Shown: positions 19,161 to 27,928, counted from the stretch's first letter. The stretch: 64,000 nucleotides of DNA from Arenibacter sp. F20364 (GCF_023015905.1 NZ_JALKBD010000007.1:1-64000); one strand, 5' to 3'. Program-made: numbers and translations. The notes: generated by a model from the letters alone, not told the origin.

Positions 19161-20036
19161 ATGAACAGCGGCCTTTACCCAATTTCGAACAAAATCATTT
19201 TTACCCTACTTCTTTTCTTAAGCCTAAGTTCCTTAGCGCAAGAAACCAAACTGGACAGCATTCTTAACGATTACCACAACCACCCGGAACAGGTCCTCGT
19301 TGCAGCCCATAGAGCTACCAATCCCAATTACCCTGAAAACTCTTTGGCAGCCATTGAAGAAAGTATAAGAATCGGCGTCGATATTGTTGAGATCGATATT
19401 AGAAAAAGTAAGGATGGTGTTCTTGTGATAATGCACGACAAAACCATTGACAGAACCACCAATGGAAAGGGAAAAGTAGATGATTTTAGCCTGGCCGAAC
19501 TAAAGGAGTTTAAACTTAAGTTCGGAGATGATATAACCGATGAGCAGATACCAACCTTTGAAGAGGTACTACAATTAACCAAGGGCAAGATACTATTGGA
19601 TGTGGATTTTAAGCTGGAGGGAGAGGCGGCCGTAAGACAAACTTTCGATATGATAGAAAAATACGGTATGGAAAAACAGATATTATTTTTCCTGTATGAC
19701 TTTCCCGAAACCACCCAGTACCAAAAATTAAACAAGGACATTAAAATAATGCCCAGGTCCTATTCCAGAAAGGATATTAGGGCCATTAAGAAATTAGAGG
19801 ACATTTCCATTATTCATATTGATGAGAGCTATTACAGAAATGGTACTATGCGCCGACTGATAAATTCTGGATACAGGATATGGATCAATGCTTTGGGCAA
19901 GTATGATAGGATGGAAAACCAAGTGAAAGATTCAGGTTTTGATGCACTTTTGACACGAAAATACGTAAACGTAATTCAAACCGATTTACCGGAAAAACTT
20001 TTAAGCTATCTCAGATCTAAAAACCTGCACCGATAA
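19161..20036 (+). CDS. Glycerophosphodiester phosphodiesterase family protein, secreted
   Basis: 291 residues with a signal peptide (residues 1-26, LSLSSLAQ). The GDPD TIM-barrel signature is clear: VAAHRATNPNYPENSL with the catalytic His, VDIVEIDIRKSKDGVLVIMHD with metal-binding Glu/Asp and the second His, and TTNGKGKV. Later ILLDVDFK supplies another barrel strand. It would release glycerol-3-phosphate or an alcohol from phosphodiesters in the periplasm. It stands alone on plus and converges on the GH31 gene, 40 bases away. Confidence 0.9.
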   Translation: MNSGLYPISNKIIFTLLLFLSLSSLAQETKLDSILNDYHNHPEQVLVAAHRATNPNYPENSLAAIEESIRIGVDIVEIDIRKSKDGVLVIMHDKTIDRTTNGKGKVDDFSLAELKEFKLKFGDDITDEQIPTFEEVLQLTKGKILLDVDFKLEGEAAVRQTFDMIEKYGMEKQILFFLYDFPETTQYQKLNKDIKIMPRSYSRKDIRAIKKLEDISIIHIDESYYRNGTMRRLINSGYRIWINALGKYDRMENQVKDSGFDALLTRKYVNVIQTDLPEKLLSYLRSKNLHR

Positions 20037-20076
20037 CACTTACAGTCTCAAACAATCAAAACTATGAAGGGACGGA

Positions 20077-21852
20077 TCAAAATTGAATATCATATATCCC
20101 TTTCCCATATTCCGTACCATTCCTGATAACAAGTTTATGGTCTTGGTCGTCGTAATTCCATATCACCTCCTTTTCCAGAAGCTTGCCGTCCAGTGTGACC
20201 GATTGCGGAATGCTATTGGAATGTATCCGTAAAATATGGGAAAATTTTGTTCCTTTCAGGGAAAGTTTCAGGGCACCGGCTTTTGCTTCATAAGAAATTG
20301 TAGTTATCCCTTCGGTGTCAGTATGAAAATAATCAAAACTATTTTCACTTTGGGGATACACCAAGACGGTAGTAAAGCCTTCTGAATCCTCATTTCCCAA
20401 TCCGGTATAGGATCTCTTAATATCCATGGGAACAATGGCCCCTTCCTTTATATAGACTGGAAATTCGTCCATGGGAAATTCCCTTTCAATATCCACTCCG
20501 CCATCAATGAGTTCTTTATCGTTAAAAAAATATCTCCATTGGCCCCTTGGCAAAGAAACCTTCCTTTTTTTGGAGTCCATGTAAATCGGGGCCACCAGAA
20601 AGTCGTCCCCGAAGATATATTGGTATTTACCTTCTTTTAATGGCATCTGCAACCTTCGCCCTCCCTCATGGGCGGTTACCACATAATGGTACATATAGGG
20701 TACCAACTCCGTATGTAGCCAGGAAAACTTTCGTATTACCTGCAGCTCCTCTTCCGTCCTTTTCCAAAGTCGCCTTTCGCCATGCCCGCCATTCATGAAC
20801 AAGCCACAAAAGGTAGAGAATTGAGTCCACCGCATATAAAGTCTTGGAGGAATTGTTTTTCCCGAAAATCCTGCTACATCAGACCCCACAATATTATATC
20901 CAAGCTCAGCACTCTTTAGAACACTTTCAATGGCCGACTCAAAACCTTGAATCCCCTCTAAGGCAATATCCACTTTTTCATCCCCGGTTTCCGATATCAT
21001 TTCATCGGTAACCCATTTGTGTTCCTGATCGCCCACCCAATTTACCGGGGAGGCATCAATGGGCGAAAAACCTTCAGGGTGAAAGCCACGGTCTATGGAT
21101 CGGGAAAGAGTAACAAACTCTGGGTTTTGGGTAAGGCCATGCACGTATTCGTCCCTATAATAATGGTCCATATAAGTTCTAGTGGTCATAATCCATTTGG
21201 ATGTCCGCTTGTAAAATATTGGTATAGGCCCCAGTTGGCTCCAGAACAAGGTTGCCGTGCCGTCCAACTTCCATCCGTCTATACCTAAATCAAAAACGTG
21301 TTGTTGCAACCCTCGCCACCATTCCATTGCGTTATCATTGGTATAATCTATAAATCCCCCTTTACCTTTCCACCATTTATTGGGGTTACGGGATTTAACC
21401 AAAAAACCGTTATCCATTGCCCTTTGATACCAATCCTTGGAATCCTTGATATTGGCATCCTTACTATAACTATTTACCATGGAAGTCATCCAAAGCACAA
21501 CCCTATAGTCATTGTCCTGAAGCCCTTTGAACCATTGGTCGGGATTTTTATAAAGACTTGTATCAATTTCAAAATCATTATAGCGCAAAGACCAGGGACT
21601 ATCCAAAATAATGGTTCTAACCGGAATATCATTTTCCTTATACCCTGTCAACAATTCGTCCACATAGTCGGAAGTATTGACATCATCTTCCCAAAGCCAA
21701 CATTCCAAAGCCCAGGGAGGGGTCAAGGGAGGGTTTCCATGTCGCTGTTTATTGAATGGCATTCCCCAGACAGGGTAAATCCAATAAAAATAAGAAGCGA
21801 CACTTAAAATCGCCAAAACCCAAACGCCAATCTTTAAAGCTTTTCTTTTCAA
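20077..21852 (-). CDS. Glycoside hydrolase family 31
   Basis: 591 residues. Retaining alpha-glycosidase fold: barrel strands TIILDSPWSL and YRVVLWMTSM, nucleophile in GWKLDGT (Asp197), acid/base in VGSDVAGFSG, and YMRWTQFSTFCGLFMNGGHGE. An N-terminal TM or signal anchor (residues 8-25) leads directly into the barrel, so the beta-sandwich domain that usually precedes it is missing or very short. C-terminal beta domains are present. Substrate could be alpha-glucoside, xyloside or another alpha-glycoside; this subgroup is not settled by eye. Last gene of an operon with the PHP and aldolase genes; its ATG overlaps the PHP stop by 4 bases. Confidence 0.85.
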   Translation of the reverse strand: MKRKALKIGVWVLAILSVASYFYWIYPVWGMPFNKQRHGNPPLTPPWALECWLWEDDVNTSDYVDELLTGYKENDIPVRTIILDSPWSLRYNDFEIDTSLYKNPDQWFKGLQDNDYRVVLWMTSMVNSYSKDANIKDSKDWYQRAMDNGFLVKSRNPNKWWKGKGGFIDYTNDNAMEWWRGLQQHVFDLGIDGWKLDGTATLFWSQLGPIPIFYKRTSKWIMTTRTYMDHYYRDEYVHGLTQNPEFVTLSRSIDRGFHPEGFSPIDASPVNWVGDQEHKWVTDEMISETGDEKVDIALEGIQGFESAIESVLKSAELGYNIVGSDVAGFSGKTIPPRLYMRWTQFSTFCGLFMNGGHGERRLWKRTEEELQVIRKFSWLHTELVPYMYHYVVTAHEGGRRLQMPLKEGKYQYIFGDDFLVAPIYMDSKKRKVSLPRGQWRYFFNDKELIDGGVDIEREFPMDEFPVYIKEGAIVPMDIKRSYTGLGNEDSEGFTTVLVYPQSENSFDYFHTDTEGITTISYEAKAGALKLSLKGTKFSHILRIHSNSIPQSVTLDGKLLEKEVIWNYDDQDHKLVIRNGTEYGKGIYDIQF

Positions 21853-23297
21853 TTTTTATTTTTTACTTTTTTAAAAACTCTAAAATAAATGATCAAAAGG
21901 GAATAGATCATAAAGACAGATCCTGTGGTCAACAGCAAGGAACTGTACTCGGAAAACACTTCACTATAGCCCTTTATTGCATTTCCCCGAACCATATAGT
22001 ACAGTCCCAAGACAATTAAAAACAGGGCACTTAGCATTCCTGTCAAGGCCATTATTTTGTGCATTGGAATAAAATGTTCCCTCCTGTAATTCCATAGCAA
22101 CTGGAACAATACCAACCAAATAGTCCAGGAAATAACTTGCCAGATATTCAGTGTCCTAAAATAATTTATCAAGGTTATAAAAGGTTGGAACAATAAATTT
22201 TCTCCACTATAAAAAGGCCGATCTTGATACATCAGCACCTTTACCCTACTTTGATCCCTACTCCTTAATATTTCCAAAATAGATTTTTCCTTTTTATCCG
22301 GATCCATTTGATGCCACTTAGGAATTTTAAATGCGTTCCAAATACCACAGGCTCTACCGTAACCATGAAAATCCAATCCGCCGATCATGAGAAGCTTATT
22401 GTCTTCACAGAACTTTTTAACATCCAGAAAAATGGATCGGTCATAATACAACTCCTTGCCCACATTTTCAATTTCAAAACCATCAGCACCAAGGTCCTTA
22501 TAAAACTCCTTACTATTTCCCTTACCGTCAAACCAATGGTTTATCATAACAGCCCCTCCATGTTTATGCACCAAATTCACTATAAGGGAATCTGGTTTTC
22601 CCTTGGTATCAAATTTTCCGTTCAACCCCAATAAACTCATGTGATTGGAACCCGAATGTTCTTGGCCAACCATAATCAATGGGGCAATGGGAAGTTGATC
22701 ATTTCTTTGATTGGTTGAGAACTCCAATGTTTTTTTATGGTTGGCATGATCTGTAATAAAAAGGGCATCGAAACCATTTCTTTTATGCCATGCCCACATT
22801 TTTTCCTGGGATATCAACCCATCATGACTATACTCGGTATGGGCATGTGTAGTAACCAAGACCTCATCCGCCGTATTATTTACTATGGTATTATTGGGTA
22901 AGGCCAGAAAAAGAATAACCACAAAGACTGAAAAGCAAATTCCGATCAGCAAAGGTAAGTTTCCCAAAAACCTCAATAGTGTTTGCTTTCTGTAGGCATC
23001 TGCAGCAACAGTAAAAACCTTGGTCAGGCTCAGACCTATATAAAAAACCAAAATCCACAGTAAGCTAATCGGCAATTCCTCTAAGGGATAAATAGATCGA
23101 TTTAAATAAAGTAGCAACCCCAATATGGGTTCAAAAAGAATCCTCAATACTGGAATATGGATTGCGTATCCAGGAACGGCATCTAGAGTAAGGGCATCAA
23201 TAATAAGTATGTCCAAGTGAAAAAAAAGCGCTAGGACTGTGATAAAAAATATAGGAATTGCAACAAATGACTTTTTCAACATTTTATTATTATCCAT
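21849..23297 (-). CDS. Membrane protein with a PHP-type metallohydrolase domain
   Basis: 482 residues. About four TM helices occupy residues 1-140, then a PHP-fold domain (about 150-345) and three more TM helices (about 385-475). Metal ligands are visible: TTHAHTEYSHDG (HxH), FITDHANHKK, VGQEHSGSNHMSLLG, AVMINHWF and IGGLDFHGYGR. The domain resembles CehA/McbA-type phosphoesterases and should lie on the periplasmic side. This arrangement between TM bundles is unusual. It overlaps the GH31 gene by 4 bases and follows the aldolase gene, so it works in the same pathway, perhaps removing a phosphate or phosphodiester. Confidence 0.75.
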   Translation of the reverse strand: MDNNKMLKKSFVAIPIFFITVLALFFHLDILIIDALTLDAVPGYAIHIPVLRILFEPILGLLLYLNRSIYPLEELPISLLWILVFYIGLSLTKVFTVAADAYRKQTLLRFLGNLPLLIGICFSVFVVILFLALPNNTIVNNTADEVLVTTHAHTEYSHDGLISQEKMWAWHKRNGFDALFITDHANHKKTLEFSTNQRNDQLPIAPLIMVGQEHSGSNHMSLLGLNGKFDTKGKPDSLIVNLVHKHGGAVMINHWFDGKGNSKEFYKDLGADGFEIENVGKELYYDRSIFLDVKKFCEDNKLLMIGGLDFHGYGRACGIWNAFKIPKWHQMDPDKKEKSILEILRSRDQSRVKVLMYQDRPFYSGENLLFQPFITLINYFRTLNIWQVISWTIWLVLFQLLWNYRREHFIPMHKIMALTGMLSALFLIVLGLYYMVRGNAIKGYSEVFSEYSSLLLTTGSVFMIYSLLIIYFRVFKKVKNKN

Positions 23298-23381
23298 TAC
23301 CCAAGGGCCTCAAGATAATCCTCTTTTACCCAGCAAATAAACATAATCCAGGGGCATTATAAAAGCTCCATAGTGGACTTT

Positions 23382-24305
23382 TTAATGTACCGGATCATGC
23401 TCATTCTTATAATTGAATTGAGCAATATACTTCTTAATACTATTTCGTTGTTCATCTGAGAATCGGTCCAAGGGTTCGGCAATATGATCTTGACAAATGC
23501 CCATTACCGTCAAAGCTGCTTTGGTACCCTTTATGTGTCGTGAGGAATATTCCCCTACCTCATAAATTGTACTGTGGACCAAAAGGACTTTTTCCCGCAA
23601 TGATCTTATTCTTTCCAAATTCCTATCCATTGCGGCCTCATATAAGTCTACAAAGAGCCTTGGGAAGAAATTTGCACCCCCTGCAACGGAACCATGACCA
23701 CCGTTTATAATGGTCTCAGGTAAAAACAGCTCGGTTCCCGCAATTATGGAAAAAGAAGGATCGCTTTTAAATTCTTCAATCAGCGTATATAAATAGGTAA
23801 GATTCCCTGAACTATCCTTAATACCAATGGCACCCAATTCCTTTGCCTTCTTTACAATCTCAATGGATAAATGAAGTTTTGTACAGCTGGGCATATTGTA
23901 CAACATAAAAGGTAATGGTAGCGCCGGCACTAAACTATCCAGATAATCCCCCATTTCTTCTTGGGAAATAGGGAAATAGTAGGGAGGCGCCACGACCAGG
24001 GCATCTGCACCAACTTTCTTGGCATGATTTGCTATCTCCAAGGTACCATCAAAAGAGGTGTCGGTAATCCCGACCAAAACCGGGACTCTTTTATTTACAA
24101 TTCTACAGGTTTCCGTTATAAGCTGTTTCCTAACGGCATAACTAAGACTAGGCCCCTCCCCTGTGGTCCCTAAGATAAATATACCATGGACACCGCCATT
24201 TATCAAATGTTTTAATAAATTTTCCAATCCTAACAGGTCTAACTCCTTATTCTCTAGTAAAGGGGTAACCATGGGAGGTATTATTCCTTTTATGTCCAAT
24301 TTCAT
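23382..24305 (-). CDS. DapA/NanA-family lyase (class I aldolase)
   Basis: 307 residues. Schiff-base TIM barrel: GTTGEGPSL at 46-54, Tyr136 in LYNMPSCT and catalytic Lys163 in IGIKDSSGN. The family includes dihydrodipicolinate synthase, sialic acid lyase and 2-keto-3-deoxy sugar acid aldolases. Context with GH31, a PHP protein and an AraC regulator argues for a catabolic aldolase rather than lysine synthesis. No nanE or nanK is nearby, so sialic acid use is not supported. First sizeable gene of a minus-strand operon, 6 bases after a tiny ORF. Confidence 0.85.
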   Translation of the reverse strand: MKLDIKGIIPPMVTPLLENKELDLLGLENLLKHLINGGVHGIFILGTTGEGPSLSYAVRKQLITETCRIVNKRVPVLVGITDTSFDGTLEIANHAKKVGADALVVAPPYYFPISQEEMGDYLDSLVPALPLPFMLYNMPSCTKLHLSIEIVKKAKELGAIGIKDSSGNLTYLYTLIEEFKSDPSFSIIAGTELFLPETIINGGHGSVAGGANFFPRLFVDLYEAAMDRNLERIRSLREKVLLVHSTIYEVGEYSSRHIKGTKAALTVMGICQDHIAEPLDRFSDEQRNSIKKYIAQFNYKNEHDPVH

Positions 24306-24311
24306 GATTGA

Positions 24312-24383
24312 TTATTTAGAAGATTGGGATTGAATAATGGCAATACCTACTGAAAGACAAAAAGTTGTAATTATCAATTTCAT
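24312..24383 (-). CDS. Tiny ORF, 23 residues, signal-peptide-like
   Basis: ATG 24381-24383 to TAA 24312-24314 on minus. Product MKLIITTFCLSVGIAIIQSQ plus three residues, a textbook signal-peptide profile with almost nothing after it. It ends 6 bases before the aldolase ATG, so it is positioned as a leader ORF. It could be a real micropeptide, a translation-coupling leader, or the leftover 5' end of a deleted secreted-protein gene. Too short to judge by codon use. Confidence 0.35.
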   Translation of the reverse strand: MKLIITTFCLSVGIAIIQSQSSK

Positions 24384-24435
24384 AATGGTTGGTTGTTTAG
24401 GTTGTTCATGAATTTATATTCAATCAGTGAAAGCC

Positions 24436-24549
24436 TTTAATTGCATAATTGAACCTACTGCTATGAATAACAAAATACATGATTTGTTGCTTTAACAAAA
24501 TAAGTTCAATTTAAATCCTCTCGCCACTATAATATTGTTTTAATTGCAT
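24436..24549. promoter_or_regulatory. Divergent control region with an 11-bp direct repeat
   Basis: TTTAATTGCAT occurs at 24436-24446 and again at 24539-24549, 103 bases apart on the same strand, inside the 309-base gap between the aldolase operon and the araC-type gene. Widely spaced direct half-sites are typical of AraC regulators that loop DNA. The assignment is inferred from position only. The gap is otherwise AT-rich and, apart from the tiny ORF, has no coding sequence. Confidence 0.35.
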
Positions 24550-24614
24550 TATATTTTAACCTTATTTCTGAATAATTTAATTATATTAGATGAATATTGT
24601 CAATATACCAAGCC

Positions 24615-25463
24615 ATGGAATTTATTTTTGAAAAAATTTTTGTACCCAACAAGCATTCATTTATCTCTAGAAAATTACCCTTGGCATCAAATGCAAGAAT
24701 ACATTCCCATAGAAATTTTGAATTAAACTTCATCACCTCTGGATCGGGAAGGAGAATCGTGGGCGACAACATTTCTGGATTTGAAAAAGGTGATCTGGTT
24801 CTTCTTGGGCCTAATTTGCCCCATTGCTGGGAAGCCTTGGATTTTGAAAAAGGGAATGACCCCTTTTGTATTGTTACCCACTTTTCGGAAGATATCATTA
24901 ATTCCGACTTTTTTCGGATGCCAGAGCTAGAACAGGTGGTGGATCTTTTAAAGCAGTCGAGCACAGGACTCCGCTTTAAATTGAATAATGACAGCCACAT
25001 TAGGCAGAGCCTTGAACGCATGACACAATTGGAGGGCTTGGAGTACTATATTGAAATGCTTAAAATATTTAATTTCCTTTTACAGGTAGACGAAAGGGAA
25101 AACCTATCCAACCCCAATAACAGTTCTGCGGTTTTCTCCAAGAATCTGGATAAAATAAATAAGGTTTACGAATATGTTTTTCAAAATATCCAAGAAGGCG
25201 TAAAATTGGAAGAGGCCGCTGCGGTATTGAATATGGCCCCCAGTTCATTCTGTAGGTACTTTAAAAAGAAGACAGATCTTACCTTTATGGAATATGTAAA
25301 AAGTGTTAGGGTTGGCATAGCAGCCAAATTGCTAGCGGAAACCGACAAGCAGATAACACAGATCTGTTTTGAAAGTGGGTACAACAATCTGGCCAATTTT
25401 AATCATTACTTTAAGCATATTATGGGTAAAACACCCTCTGACTATAGGAAGACCTTTAGGTAA
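24615..25463 (+). CDS. AraC family transcriptional regulator
   Basis: 282 residues from ATG 24615; a TTG 18 bases upstream is in frame but less likely. N-terminal cupin sensor domain: HSHRNFELNFITSGSGRRIVG, GDLVLLGPNLPHCW. C-terminal double helix-turn-helix: LEEAAAVLNMAPSSFCRYFK and ITQICFESGYNNLANFNHYF followed by GKTPSDYRK. The sensor probably binds a sugar or sugar acid from the pathway of the divergent GH31/PHP/aldolase operon and regulates it. No TM segment. Confidence 0.92.
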   Translation: MEFIFEKIFVPNKHSFISRKLPLASNARIHSHRNFELNFITSGSGRRIVGDNISGFEKGDLVLLGPNLPHCWEALDFEKGNDPFCIVTHFSEDIINSDFFRMPELEQVVDLLKQSSTGLRFKLNNDSHIRQSLERMTQLEGLEYYIEMLKIFNFLLQVDERENLSNPNNSSAVFSKNLDKINKVYEYVFQNIQEGVKLEEAAAVLNMAPSSFCRYFKKKTDLTFMEYVKSVRVGIAAKLLAETDKQITQICFESGYNNLANFNHYFKHIMGKTPSDYRKTFR

Positions 25464-25546
25464 ATTTACAGTTGGCCAAGCCGTTATTTGTCATTTTATG
25501 GGTTTAATCATTTAGCGGGAAATAGTCTGCCAAGAGAGTAAACGAC

Positions 25547-26357
25547 CTAGATTTTTCTGCTCGAACTACGCCCAATTCCATTAATTACAAATCCGAAAAG
25601 CACCACAATAAATAAAACTAAACTTATTGGAGGAAGGCCTCCCTGCCACCTAGAGGGGATAGTCCAGGTAGTATAACCCATAAAAAAAAGATGCATTCCC
25701 AACAGGAATAGTAGCCCCAACCGGAATTCCTTTGATGTAGTTATATTTATAAGCATTTCTTTATTTTTGGAGCGATTTCTAAAACACCAGTAATATAGCC
25801 CCAATATCATGAAACTGGCCATACCGGCGAGCAAGCTATAATTCCCTATAATGGACAAACTATTATCCGCATTAAAAAACTTGGGATAGTATTGAGGATT
25901 AAAAATCAGAAAACTAAGGAGTACATGAAATATGGTCAACAATAGCCCTGATATCCCCAATATTTTCCTGCATTCCAAACCAAAGAATAATGCCGATTTT
26001 CCCAAATTGATCAGGGGCCTAATGGAAAAACTAGAAGTAATCAATACTATTGCAGCCAAGGACACCCCTTTGTTCAGAATAAAAGGTATTAAACCTCAGG
26101 GCAAGCCCTCAACCCAATAATTAGGAATCGACCCAAGGAGCGAGGTATTGAACCTAGATCCCGCCGAAAAAGGCGGGATTAGTTCAATTTTCAGTGCGTC
26201 TTACTGACTTCTCAAAATTGAGTTTCACTAACAAATATTGATAAGTCTTTCCTGGCAACAGTTCCCACCACATTGCATCTTAGAACCGCATAGGCCATTG
26301 AAATAATAAAACGCTACAAATAATCCTCAGATATTTTCTTTGTTCGTTTACCTCCAT
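25547..26357 (-). pseudogene. Ferric reductase-like heme membrane protein, broken by a repeat and a frameshift
   Basis: The 3' part (25547-26065, GTG-initiated frame, 172 residues) has about five TM helices with heme-ligand-type His in LTIFHVLLSF and GMHLFFMGYTTW, and SRWQGGLPPIS near the end, as in ferric reductase-like (YedZ-type) membrane proteins. Upstream the same gene continues on the far side of the repeat at 26084-26235 as MAYAVLRCNVVGTVARKDL. Further upstream it continues as MEVNEQRKYLRIICSV from ATG 26357, with a one-base loss near 26305-26313. Removing the repeat at AATAAA joins the fragments as DLSIF-ILNKG in one frame. ATG 26357 lies 17 bases after the preceding gene's stop, so it was once in an operon. 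Confidence 0.75.
26084..26235 (+). mobile_element. Hairpin repeat, copy 2, inserted in a gene
   Basis: 152 bp, related to the copies at 6368 and 39101. AATAAA is at its left (26078-26083) and AACAAA forms its right end (26230-26235). The third hairpin (ATCCCGCC/GGCGGGAT around GAAAAA) is perfect. The first has one terminal mismatch and the second two mismatches. A 7-base deletion and a 1-base insertion explain its shorter length. It interrupts the ferric reductase-like gene, which is direct evidence that this repeat moves or moved. The other parts of the 26066-26374 stretch belong to the pseudogene. Confidence 0.8.
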
Positions 26358-26374
26358 AAAATCCAAGCCTCAAC

Positions 26375-27646
26375 TTAATTCATGGGAAATCTATCCCTGT
26401 CGCCCATGTCACCATGTATGCTTATGGCTATCAAAGCTAAAATTGCCAGTACTCCAAGTACGATCAATAAATAAAAGAACCATTTTTTGAGGTCTACCTT
26501 ATCTATTTCCGTATAATTTAACTGCAAATTATTGGATCTTAGCAAAGCAAAAATCAATATTATGTTCACAATATAAAGATGATGGTTCAGGTGCATTTCG
26601 CCCCCAAAAATTCCTGTTACCGCATAGCTCATAAATGTGTAAGCTATTAGCATTATAAAAAAGGTAAACAAAACATCTTTCTGTAAAAATTGATCTTTTT
26701 TAAATCTCCAAAAGATGGATATCACCATTGCCAATAACACTAAAAGGACCATTATAGTACTCGTTGTGGCAATGGATTCTATATTGGGCAAACTCTCCAA
26801 ACGCCGGGCAATATGAACGTAGGTTAAAGATTCCCTATAAACGATCAGCGGAATAAAAATCACCACAATAATTAGGGCAGACCAGTTTTCCCATTTTGTA
26901 GCATTTGGAATTTCCTTGGGCCATTTGGAACTGAATACGCCATAAGCCATCCCTGATCCTCCAAAAAATCCGATGCTATACTCCATTACGTTCCACATGT
27001 TAAACGCAACCTCCCATGTATTTCCTAATACATGCAAAAAATTACCAAAGCTAAAACCAATACCACCACCCAACATAGCGTAAAAAGCTACCCTAATGGC
27101 AGAATTTCTCCGTTCCCTAGCCATAAACCACAACATAGCCAATCCTGCCCCAAAACAAACCGCCCAAGCCTCTGATCTAGGAGGGGTCATTTTAAAACCG
27201 ATCTGTTCAATAAGAAAATAATAACTAATAATTCCTCCAACCGTCATTTCAGATATCAGCGCACCCCATCTTACCCTGTTTTCCTTTGTGGAATCCAAAG
27301 TTAAACCCACTAGGCCACCGCCCAATAAGCCAAATAGCCCGCCAATAACGAAGAGCATTCCCAGACCATAATAGGCATTCACAAAGTTATCCGCAAAACC
27401 GTAGCCTACCACCTTGCCATAACTGATCATTCCTCCTGCTCCCCAACCAACGGCCGATGCCAATGCAACAAGCATCATTTTGTTGTACCAATCCTTTCTG
27501 CCAGAAACCAGAACCAGAGCCAGACCTCCTATGGCTCCTGCCCAAGCAGCTCCTTGTTCGTGACCAAACTGACCCCGAATGGCCCAAGCTGTGGCCAATG
27601 CCATAGCTACTATCAATATTTGTATTCCTATTTTACTGATTTTCAT
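26375..27646 (-). CDS. Polytopic membrane protein, family not recognised
   Basis: 423 residues with about twelve TM helices and a Gly-rich N-terminal half: WAIRGQFGHEQGAAWAGAIG, GWGAGGMISYG, GGLFGLLGGGLVGLTLD, GGGIGFSFGNFLHVLG. Repeated Gly motifs and conserved-looking polar residues in the membrane suggest a transporter or membrane enzyme. I do not recognise a named family. It is transcribed with the broken ferric reductase-like gene, 17 bases downstream, and lies between the aldolase/GH31 operon and the SusCD set, so carbohydrate uptake is possible but unproven. Confidence 0.6.
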   Translation of the reverse strand: MKISKIGIQILIVAMALATAWAIRGQFGHEQGAAWAGAIGGLALVLVSGRKDWYNKMMLVALASAVGWGAGGMISYGKVVGYGFADNFVNAYYGLGMLFVIGGLFGLLGGGLVGLTLDSTKENRVRWGALISEMTVGGIISYYFLIEQIGFKMTPPRSEAWAVCFGAGLAMLWFMARERRNSAIRVAFYAMLGGGIGFSFGNFLHVLGNTWEVAFNMWNVMEYSIGFFGGSGMAYGVFSSKWPKEIPNATKWENWSALIIVVIFIPLIVYRESLTYVHIARRLESLPNIESIATTSTIMVLLVLLAMVISIFWRFKKDQFLQKDVLFTFFIMLIAYTFMSYAVTGIFGGEMHLNHHLYIVNIILIFALLRSNNLQLNYTEIDKVDLKKWFFYLLIVLGVLAILALIAISIHGDMGDRDRFPMN

Positions 27647-27782
27647 ATCCTTACCAAAAATTATTTTCTTCGTTTTAATTTATCATCGATGTTTATCACC
27701 GATGTAAATAGGTTTGGGCACTCTCCCATGTGGTGTAACCTAAGACGGCATCCCTAGTTCCCTTCTGCACTATTTAAGAACC

Positions 27783-27802
27783 ATAGGCAACCTTTTGCCT
27801 AT
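27783..27802 (-). promoter_or_regulatory. Hairpin just after the 18-codon ORF
   Basis: ATAGGCAA pairs with TTGCCTAT around CCTT. On the minus strand it begins one base after the tiny ORF stop and lies about 140 bases ahead of the polytopic membrane gene. No T tract follows, so it is more like a leader hairpin or pause site than a terminator. Confidence 0.35.
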
Positions 27803-27803
27803 C

Positions 27804-27860
27804 TTAAGCTATATTGATGATACTGACAAATAGGAGGGACAGGAATAATACTCTTTTCAT
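27804..27860 (-). CDS. Tiny ORF, 18 residues, hydrophobic leader
   Basis: ATG 27858-27860 to TAA 27804-27806. Product MKRVLFLSLLFVSIINIA, then stop: a signal-peptide-like sequence with no mature part and rich in Leu, Ile and Val. A hairpin follows immediately. The 349-base gap (27647-27995) holds this ORF, the hairpin, a terminator for the SusD gene, and otherwise AT-rich DNA. Could be a leader peptide or a gene remnant; real translation is not shown. Confidence 0.3.
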   Translation of the reverse strand: MKRVLFLSLLFVSIINIA

Positions 27861-27928
27861 GGTTTTGAAATCTATAGTATTCAACCAATATTAGCGCCCT
27901 CTGGTATTTAAAATACAGGCCTCTCGAA

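Noticed and set aside
21298-21807. A 169-codon plus-strand open frame
   Set aside because: It lies antisense to the GH31 coding sequence and its translation has no family-like features.
27682-27702. Imperfect inverted repeat around CATCGATG and CACCGATG
   Set aside because: Spacing and symmetry are weak and I cannot tie it to any regulator.
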